A DNA stretch of 11,237 bases from Isohypsibius dastychi (Eukaryota > Tardigrada > Eutardigrada > Parachela > Isohypsibiidae). The stretch covers positions 1-11,237 of the forward strand of contig JAQIWT010001342.1 of NCBI GenBank assembly GCA_034696485.1, given 5' to 3'. Each line of letters starts with the position of its first letter. Position 1 is the first letter of the stretch. Below the pieces are notes generated by a model. It was given only the letters and a program-made list of their open reading frames with translations. It did no database searches and was not told where the DNA came from. The position numbers were made by a program, and so were the translations under genes. Of the stretch, positions 1-7,641 are shown piece after piece.

Positions 1-1
1 C

Positions 2-697
2 CCTTTAATGAAAGGAGTTCACTTCTATTTTATCGGACCGTTAATGCCGGAAGATAAGCCAAACAGCGGGATGCAGGAGGAGGAAGGGAAGGTGTTCCAG
101 TGGTTGAACGAAAAGGAGGAAAATTCAGTTGTTTATGTCAGTTTTGGATCGCTTGCGTATCCATCTGCGATAGAAATTCGCGAGATTGCCACTGCGTTAT
201 TAGCGCTTGGAAAGCCGTTTATTTGGTCATTGCCTTTGGTCCACCAGAAGCACCTTCCAGCCGCAATGCATAACGCCGTTCCGTGGAACACCCCAGAGTC
301 GAAGTTTCTGATTGTGAAATGGGCGCCGCAGAAACTCATTTTGAAACATCCGTCAACTGCCGTGTTTATTTCTCATTGTGGTTGGAACAGTTCTATTGAA
401 GCACTTTCTTTTGGTGTGCCTGTGATTGGCTGGCCAATGTTTGGTGACCAACTGATCAACGCGGATTTTCTGCGAAAGCGAGGAGTCGGCCGTTATTTTG
501 AGGGCACGGGCATGAAGCCCACGCGACTCGTACCGGCAGCGGAGATTGAAGAAACTATTTCGGATGTGATCGAGGATAGGAAATACAGAGATGCGGCGAA
601 AGAATGGGCTGGGAAGATTAATGTTGCGGTCCAACCAGGGGGAAGTTCTCATGAAGATTTCCAAGAAATCATCCAGTTCAAGGAACTGAGCAACTGA
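2..697 (+). CDS. Plant-type UDP-glycosyltransferase, C-terminal half (5' end outside window)
   Basis: GT1/GT-B family enzyme that transfers a sugar from a UDP-sugar to a small acceptor; the acceptor cannot be told because the acceptor-binding N-terminal half and its catalytic His lie off the left edge. The frame is open to the first bases (Pro-Leu before the Met at 8), so that Met is internal. Counting from it, the stretch VYVSFGSL (42-49) is the usual start of the donor domain. A PSPG donor-sugar box runs from W105 (WAPQ) through HCGWNS (123-128) to D147-Q148, exactly 44 residues from W to Q as in plant UGTs. The tail carries GGSS (211-214) before the stop at 695-697. No C-terminal transmembrane helix or dilysine tail is present, unlike ER-bound animal UGTs, so a cytosolic enzyme is inferred. 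There is no intron in these 696 bp, in contrast to its intron-dense neighbours. Family call very sure; origin (transfer or old lineage) open. Confidence 0.93.
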   Translation, partial: PLMKGVHFYFIGPLMPEDKPNSGMQEEEGKVFQWLNEKEENSVVYVSFGSLAYPSAIEIREIATALLALGKPFIWSLPLVHQKHLPAAMHNAVPWNTPESKFLIVKWAPQKLILKHPSTAVFISHCGWNSSIEALSFGVPVIGWPMFGDQLINADFLRKRGVGRYFEGTGMKPTRLVPAAEIEETISDVIEDRKYRDAAKEWAGKINVAVQPGGSSHEDFQEIIQFKELSN

Positions 698-779
698 CTT
701 GTTCTAACTTGTTGAGCTTTCTTAGTTCTAAGAACGAAAAAGTTCGAAACACAGCTATGACGTCATCTTCAAGAAATTT

Positions 780-785
780 AATAAA
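780..785 (+). terminator. Poly(A) signal AATAAA for the UGT
   Basis: A canonical AATAAA lies 83 bp after the UGT stop codon. A second AATAAA at 904-909 is a possible distal site. The signal sits within 30 bp of the opposite-strand signal of the SLC6 gene. Confidence 0.6.
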
Positions 786-812
786 TATGTTTTGATAAAC
801 TATGTTTTGAGA

Positions 813-818
813 TTTATT
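813..818 (-). terminator. Poly(A) signal AATAAA for the SLC6 transporter
   Basis: TTTATT on the plus strand reads AATAAA on the minus strand, about 143 bp after the SLC6 stop codon at 963-961. It is the first canonical signal in that direction. Confidence 0.55.
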
Positions 819-960
819 AAAATCAGTGTCATTGTGAACATCAAAGACATATTTACATCAGGTCGCTTACAAGTTCAACCGTAAAAAGTAAAAGGTCAGG
901 GCTAATAAACATTGAACCATGCAGATACGTACAATAGATGTGCTTGCGATATCACAGCAG

Positions 961-3900
961 CTAATATTTCAGATCGTGAAAAGATGGGTTCTCAATCCCG
1001 TCAGTGTGGATATGTCTTCCGATTTCGGTGTCATCCAGATCTGTACTGGGCATCGTCCGCCACTCACTCCGAGGTGAAGGGTCATGTAGCTCGATTATAC
1101 TGCTGCCTCCAAACATTAGATCTTCCGCTTCTCGACCCTCTGCATCTGCTGGGCCCCAGCCCGCTGTGGGCTGCACAGACGCCCTCAGTTTCTACAAAAA
1201 AAAAGTTCGATTAAAAAATAGAACCAGTTTGCAACAAAAAAATCTGTTTACGAAGAATCTGTTTAACAAACCTCGATGAAAGATCCTTTTTGTCGGAAAA
1301 TCATGACAATTGCCCAAATGGGGATCTGTATCATGGATATTAACGCCAAAATCCATCCTGAAATAGAAAAGACGTGCTGTTAGTTAAGCCACTTATACAA
1401 TCAAATCTCGGTGATAGAAAATTCGTACCAATGCCATCACCCCACGCGGGATAGTTTCCTGTTGTGGCAAACGGTTTATAATCCGCCATCGAATAAATGA
1501 AGATGAACTAAAAGAATTTGGTTCAGTGTGCTTCATAATGCTAACTCAATGACTTCTCTTACCAGAAGCACGATAGGTGACACAATCATCCAGCATGTTC
1601 GGAAGTACAGTGAAGGCTTATAGTGCATCATCACGTAGATGTTGTCCATCAGCCGAAACATCCCGTATATCCAGAAGACCGCAATTATCTCGAAAAACGC
1701 GATGAATATAATCGCAAAACCTCCACCTAGAATATAAATGCGTCTTCTATAATGAGCTAAAATTAATTAAATGGAGTTTGCGAACCGTAAGTATCCATCA
1801 GATCGATGACCTTTGTTCAAAAAAAGTGATCAAAATGTTCTGAAACAGACTGATTGTGACACATACGTATAATCCTCCCTGAAATCGAAGCAATAGATAA
1901 AACCGTGTTTTTTCGTTGACGAAATTTAAACTCACATGGGTGATACAAGGTAAAGCCAAACCGAAGCAAATGACGCAAGATGCTCCAGTGACCAATGCCT
2001 TTTTTCCGCGTAATGCAGGATACTCATCATAAACGGCGGTCAGCACTGTTTCCAACATCCCAAACTACAAAATTGCGGTGAAATTGATTTGCTCAGACGT
2101 TTATACTATCCATATACCTGTGAATCCAAGCCCAGAATGAAAAGCCTAAAGCAATCAGAATGGTTTTAGCTATCAATTTCCAGGATGACTTATTGAATGG
2201 CTTACATGAAGAAGAACAACACTGCCCATAGCTGAGGAACAGGGAGCTTGGAAAGTGCTTCTGGATAAGCTACAAAAGCCAGGCCTTGTCCTAGAACACG
2301 CTAGCTCAGAATTCGACAGATTTGTGGTATTCCACCTGCGAAATTGTACCTCCTTGAGCAACGCTGGCGATTGGCACGTCGAGAGTATAAGCAAGATTAC
2401 CAAGAACCTGTAAAACCGAGAGTCGATTCGTAAAACAAATTAGTCACATCCAGATCTAGTAACATGACTAACCGAAAATATTACAACGCTAGCTATTACA
2501 GACGTGATTGTGTCCAAACTGCATACGATCAAGGCATCCCTGAAAGATAGAAAAATGGACTCTGTGGTCAGCAAACGAAACCACTGATAACGACTTACTT
2601 ATATACTTTCAGATGGAATTTATTGTACGACCCGAACATTATGAGGCCTCCCCACGATACCGACAGCGAGAAAAACACCTGGGAAGCCGCACTGCGCCAC
2701 ACCTGGACACGAACACTTCCAATAAACGCGGGAACAATCTGGATGAGTTTGATGTTACATACACTGACATCCAGTAGTTTGCCCCACTGCGGTTTGAATA
2801 AAAATATGATTCCATCAACCGCACCTTCCAGCAACACTCCGCGGATCATGAGAACCAGAAGGATCACGTATGGGAAAGTAGCTGGAGAACGCAATTTGAT
2901 GTCATAAACACTGCACCATCATACGGTTGGAAAATTGCCGGAAGAACTTACAAGTGAAGTATACCACTTTGCCAGAACTTTGAATGCCCTATGAAAAAAT
3001 CAATCACGTTGGAACACGAGCTAGTTTGTAAAAATGTGTTGGATACCTTCACGAGGCAAAAGAACACACAGATCCAGCAGAAAATCAGGCATCTGAAATA
3101 CATACAGTAGTACTAAGCTCATGATTATTTCGGGTTATTAATGAGCGGAGCTTACAATAGAAGCTGCCAAATAACCGGGCCTGGATTTCCCAATGAATAC
3201 GTCATTTCCTTTGTTTCCTTTTGCAGAACATATCTGCAAGAAAGCAAAAGACACTGAATGAGCTTGCCGGGAAAACCTCTAAACTTTGAATCAAACTCTG
3301 GAGCCAAAAAATGAAAAAATTTAGCAAATTTGCGAGGAACAAAATTCTATAGAAATCTACTGAAACCATTCCTAACCTGTTGAAATATTGTTCCGGACTT
3401 GGCTGCATCCGGCTCTCCTTGTTTTCAACAGGGAATTCCAAGATGGGAATGTCTGTAGGATCGATGAGCATCTTTGTGATATTACTCGCCGTTTCCCGTA
3501 CAAAACACCGATCATTAGCCCATTCCGGATCGCAAACATCCCATGGAAGCGGAAGAGCCAAGAAAATCGACTTGAAAATAGCCGCCAAATAAAACACGGT
3601 GTACGCCATAAGGACATTGTAATAAATGCAAACTATCAAGCTGACAATACACATTCCGACGCCGACTAGAAAAACCCATTAAAAACCGCTGAAATAAAGC
3701 CAGAACATTTGCTTACCTCCCGCAAAAATCGGAGCAGCGCGTTTGAAAATTGTCCAAGGTCCGAGACTGGAATACTGACCGATGGCCAGTTCCATGAAAT
3801 ACAATGGCTTTCCGACCAAAAACAGGATTATTATATACGGAATCAAAAATGCGCCTGTATAAACGGGGCTAAATAATTTGTAGAATGTAGAGTGAAGTTT

Positions 3901-4430
3901 AGTATTCTTACCTCCGCCATTTTCATACGCGAGGAACGGAAACCTCCACACATTTCCCAAACCCACAGAGAGTCCCACACATGAGAGGAAGAATTGTGCG
4001 CGATTTCCCCATTGGCCGCGTTTGTGTTCCTCCGGCGCGACAACTGTTTCCGGATTGGAGACTTCCGGAATATGTTTAACAGCTCCTTCCAGATTTGGAT
4101 TGCTGGCACGAAGCTTCATTGTGGTAGTCTTCTCCGGAGAGAATTTTCCCTGAAAAGTTGGTGCAATAATATGAAATGCTCATTGAGAAATCACAGCCAT
4201 TTTTTTTTGTAAAGTGGGGGTTTGGCATTGAAACATTGATGATTTAATCATGTACAGCTAGAATCTGAAGTGATCACGTTATACTACTTGAGAACCATTT
4301 CCGGTAACACAAAGGCCAATTTCGCGGTCTACCATGTCCAACGTCGAATGAGGCTCACAAAAAACGCAAACACAGAGCAATACTTATTGTGATTTTATTA
4401 ACTCACCTTAACGTTTGTTAGGAGTCCCAT
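961..4430 (-). CDS. SLC6 (neurotransmitter:sodium symporter) amino acid transporter, 20 exons
   Basis: Twelve-TM, ion-coupled plasma-membrane carrier of the nutrient amino acid/glycine side of SLC6. Exons: 4430-4407, 4149-3912, 3854-3717, 3665-3377, 3233-3156, 3092-3047, 2988-2952, 2881-2763, 2702-2599, 2539-2473, 2407-2350, 2290-2206, 2145-2118, 2064-1936, 1878-1867, 1810-1786, 1726-1563, 1507-1429, 1357-1272, 1191-961; 2037 nt, 678 aa, all phases agree. TM1 has [11 protein letters not shown] (70-80); Gly71 fills the place of the monoamine-binding Asp, so amino acids rather than amines are inferred as substrate. The second extracellular loop keeps its Cys pair (WDVC...DRC) and an NIT glycosylation site. 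TM6 has SQVFFS with Q331 and S335; TM7 has SYNKF and then D367 where most relatives have Asn; TM8 has LGLDS. Later come FWIYG, NYPAW and the WGP tail mark. Met19 (4119-4117) is an alternative start. Family certain; the first 24-nt exon is the weakest part. Confidence 0.93.
1867..1878 (-). other. 12-nt microexon of the SLC6 gene (Gly-Gly-Leu-Tyr)
   Basis: Read on the minus strand, TTTCAG precedes GGAGGATTATAC, which is followed directly by the strong donor GTATGT. The flanking introns are 57 bp (1935-1879) and 56 bp (1866-1811), the normal size here. Skipping that donor reads into a TGA near 1797. Using it joins GGLY to [12 protein letters not shown], which fits the conserved entry to TM11 of SLC6 proteins. 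The next exon is also tiny (25 nt, 1810-1786) and ends at a weak donor, GTTCGC. Confidence 0.85.
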
Positions 4431-5567
4431 TTATTCCTTTTTTTACATAAATTAAAAATGGCGTTTCCGCGGAATCCGAGTAAAACGTTTTGCCTACTCA
4501 GTTTATTCGGATTGGAAACAGAGAACATTCCTGGCGCGAAAATTTTGATTGTGTACATATTTGTAACGAAACTGTTTACGGCTGAGTGGCGGTGTTCTTG
4601 ACGTTATTCATTTTACTGCCGTTGTAACTGCAAGTTCAGCAACAAAAGTGACAGAGCTATGTTAGTAAACAGGTCCTACTGCGACGAGCCAGCTGTTAGT
4701 CTTTCATCGCCCGGATTCGCTGAAAAGGTCGTAGTACCAGTGAACCATTTATGAGCAATATAATAATAAATTCGTGTTTGCTGACTTCGCTGATTTTCAG
4801 AAAGCTGCTGAGCAAATATCGTCCTGACGAAAAATCATTTTTCAGGTCTAGGAAATTGCTCGTGCAAGGACGGTGTCTTATATTTCATATAGCAACACGT
4901 TTACAGAAACAAAAACGCAAATTGGGAATCAGAAGGTTTAAAGTCAAAACAAATGACGTATTCCTCAGAGTCAAACTTCAGAGCAACCATTACTGTATAG
5001 CTCTTACCTTTTGGGATTGTGGTTGGTGCTCAGTGAAAAACAGGCGTCCAGATTCAGTCCGTCCGTGCACTCAGTAATATCTCAGTTCCTGCTCCTTGTC
5101 GTGAAATTAGGAGAAGCGAGACTTCGAACCTGTGGTAATTACATCATTCGATTTTTCTGCCTCAAAACAACTGCACTCAGTATCCGAATTCTGAGCAATT
5201 CAGCCCTGAGGCAAGCCTGTGCGATGACGATCGCTGTGCACCCGTGGGCAACATTACACGAAGTCGAGGATTTCGAAACGATTGACAACAAAATGCAAAC
5301 ATGGAAACGGCACCACATATTTTCTTCCAGTGCTTTACACATGTTTAACGCGTTACACGTGTTTCAGTTCACTATTTTAGGATTTTTATATTCCGCTTCA
5401 GTTCAATCTCGACCACCATTACTCGTACAGGGATTGTCAATAATGAGGCTAATGTAGAAGCACCACTAGACATGCTCAAATACCACAAGAACTCTTTGTT
5501 TAGGAAATGCATCAATGCAAGACATCACATTCTAACGCTGGCAAGAGAATAACTGCGTATAAAGCAC
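4431..5567. other. Intergenic: SLC6 upstream region and 3' flank of the receptor gene
   Basis: No recognisable gene in about 1.1 kb. Near the SLC6 start there is a perfect 10-bp palindrome TTCCGCGGAA (4465-4474), a minus-strand CCAAT (4515-4511) and a GCGCGAAA word (4534-4541); these are compatible with a promoter but unproven. Two overlapping plus-strand open frames (4751-5077, 108 codons; 5011-5457, 148 codons) show no domain, membrane pattern or splice support and are treated as chance. For the receptor gene no canonical minus-strand AATAAA is seen just downstream; a variant TATAAA lies at 5390-5385. Confidence 0.55.
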
Positions 5568-7253
5568 TCAGTGACCATAGCCCGACAAGTTTGCCATCCG
5601 TGCCGCATTCGTGGAAGCCATTAGGTGGGCCTTGGTTTCGTCTCTTGACAGAACTTCCTTTGACACGATGATGAATGAAAGTAGTAGCGTGAATGTCTGC
5701 ACAAAGTAAAAGGTCATGGATGAAGCATTTCACGATAAATTCAGATTTCAACGTACCGCAAAAACGAAGTTTCTTGTCAGGTGAATGACCTCAGCTCCAC
5801 TGAACATCAAATGCTGGTCTTTGCTTGTTTGGATGAAAGTTTGCAAAGTTGAATGGAAGTTTTTTCCCTGCCAAAGTAAATCGTAACAACCTTCCACGAA
5901 TACAGCGCGAAAAACAAAAAAGAAAGTGTACCTGTCTCGTTGACAAAACTTCCATGTTCTCAGCTTCCAGCACAAATTCATGCAGTGCTGTGTTGATTTC
6001 GAGTCCCTGCAATAAACCAGTTGCAACTCTTGTCACGTTTGGACGAGAATTTATATCACCGCTTCGTAAGCTGTTACCAACGGCCACAGGAACACCGTGC
6101 AACACAGGAAGAATATCAACGAGCTGACGAAGTAATAAGCTCTTACGACAGGCACCCCCTGGAAAGAATATCAATAAGCTCGCAACGTCAGACATTCGTG
6201 AGTACTTGAAAATGCCTTGTCATAATTATCCACAATCGATGCAACCGATCCGAACATGGTTAACAAATCCAGTCCGTACGCAATCCCAAAGATGCTGCCA
6301 ATGTGATGGTTGACATGAACGCATACCCTACTCATCTTCATGTAGCGTGCTTTCAGCTGGACAAGCCTTGTCATGGCTTCGTCGCAAAATATCCCCGAGT
6401 CTCCAGTGTGACGATAGAATTTCTCTTCGATCTCATAGTTTTTCCGTATGAAGAACTCGGAGAGCTTCTCAGTTTCTGCGTGGAGATTGTCACGAAGAAC
6501 GTGACAGCAGTCTGTCAGGATGACACCAATAACCAGAAGACAGATCATAACTTGCTGAGATACGTAAAATGGCAACGCAGAGCAGATCGTCCAGAAGACA
6601 AAGTACTGCCAGACCAGGAGATGAAGCGGAAGGGGGTGGAGAATTCCTTCATTGAATAGACCGACATTGTTAGCGGCTATGTATTGCAAATTATCCAAAA
6701 CTTCCCAGATTACAAGTAAAATCAAAGTCACAACTGCTCCACCAATCGCGAAACACTTCCATCGCTTCAAAATTTTAGGTGAACTTCTGGGGAAGGTGGA
6801 TGATATGACATCTTCTGCCAGGTGGAAAACGATCAGAAAGTCCTTTCCGCGCACGACAAGAACGGTCAAAATGGCGACTCCACGTAGATTGTATGAGGCG
6901 AAGGGGACATTGATGAACGCCTCCATAATGGCGCTGGCGCTGTCCTTTTGATCGGGGACAATTAATAAACCAATGGCAACAGCGGCATTGAATCCGAACG
7001 ATATCCACGCTGATAAAACCCACAAAATACCCAACAATCTAACGACGTAACAAAATATTTTCTCTGACTGCGTTTGATTTTTCTTTGCCGAATAAAAAAG
7101 CAATCCGAATAGACCAAATAACCAAATCTGAAACTGGATCACTTGACTTAATTTTGGACCTGATCTGGAAGGCGAAGATGGCAAGTGGCCGTTCATAACC
7201 ATTACGGCAGACATTCGGTTTAAAACTGAGAACAAGAAAGCTTTTAACTGCAT
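5568..7253 (-). CDS. Insect-type gustatory-receptor-like seven-TM protein, 5 exons
   Basis: Probable chemoreceptor of the gustatory/odorant receptor superfamily (seven TM, ligand-gated channel type in insects); ligand unknown. Exon 1 starts at the ATG 7253-7251 and gives about 340 aa with hydrophobic helices near residues 40-56, 70-105, 125-150, 175-195, 215-250 and 318-338. Exon 2 (6158-6060) codes a strongly hydrophobic helix beginning VPVVRAYYFVSSLIFF. Exon 3 (6006-5932) is a polar amphipathic stretch, exon 4 (5867-5757) has FSGAEVIHLTRNFVFA, and exon 5 (5696-5568) begins TFTLLLSF, a loose form of the TYxxxxxQF mark of TM7. The introns before exons 3, 4 and 5 are phase 0, as is known for the C-terminal introns of this superfamily. 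About 477 aa, a usual length. The exon 1 donor is unsettled (6234/6233 or 6246/6245), and exon 2 could instead end at 6078. An exon upstream of 7253 is not excluded. Confidence 0.72.
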
Positions 7254-7641
7254 GAAGATGATTTGAAAAACAGAAGCATGGTGGGAATAAAATCAAGAAT
7301 AACGGCTGCAGTCTTGTTTAGTCGTTGGGACAAAAAGAGGATGTTTTGGTTGGCAAACAAATACAGTATCAATGACGTGGGAAGGCGAACATGTTGGTTT
7401 GTAGTGACTTGTCAAAAGAGGGTGAACCATCATGAATATTTAATTGAGTACATCCAGTTTGACGAAAACGTGATCGGCATGAACAGGTAACATTCACAAA
7501 AATCAACCAACACACAAATGACAACCAATCAATACCGAGCCGAAAAAACTTACGAGCACTTGAAACATAGACCAGGCGAACTGATGAATACAGATGAACA
7601 GCCGTGTACCTGTAGCTGGAGTGTTCGGTTCGCACTCGTGC
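7254..7641. other. Intergenic gap between P450 end and receptor start
   Basis: About 390 bp that should hold the P450 3' UTR and the receptor promoter. The only poly(A)-like word for the P450 is the variant ATTAAA on the minus strand at 7444-7439, about 200 bp past its stop. Short open frames on both strands here have no recognisable content. No promoter motif stands out. Confidence 0.5.

Noticed and set aside
133-664. Minus-strand open frames inside the UGT
   Set aside because: They are antisense to a strongly conserved glycosyltransferase domain and carry no domain of their own.
912-1279. Plus-strand open frames of 100 and 91 codons
   Set aside because: They lie opposite the last SLC6 exon, which codes the conserved WGP tail in phase with the rest of the gene.
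1798-1866. Continuing the SLC6 exon past GGLY to a TGA
   Set aside because: It gives a non-conserved peptide and a premature stop, while a GTATGT donor and a 56-bp intron restore conserved TM11 sequence.
2623-2907. Plus-strand 94-codon open frame
   Set aside because: It is antisense to SLC6 exons 8 and 9 and the short intron between them.
3380-3669. Plus-strand open frames of 70 and 93 codons
   Set aside because: They are antisense to SLC6 exon 4, which carries the conserved extracellular Cys pair.
4534-4541. GCGCGAAA as an E2F site for the SLC6 promoter
   Set aside because: An eight-base match alone is expected by chance and the transcription start is unknown.
5791-6195. Minus-strand 134-codon open frame across receptor exons 2 and 3
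   Set aside because: In exon 2 it replaces a clear transmembrane helix with polar sequence and needs intron 2 to be kept; the shifted, spliced frame fits the receptor family better. The doubt is kept as a finding.
6303-6951. Plus-strand open frames of 118 and 99 codons
   Set aside because: They are antisense to the long receptor exon 1 with its membrane helices.
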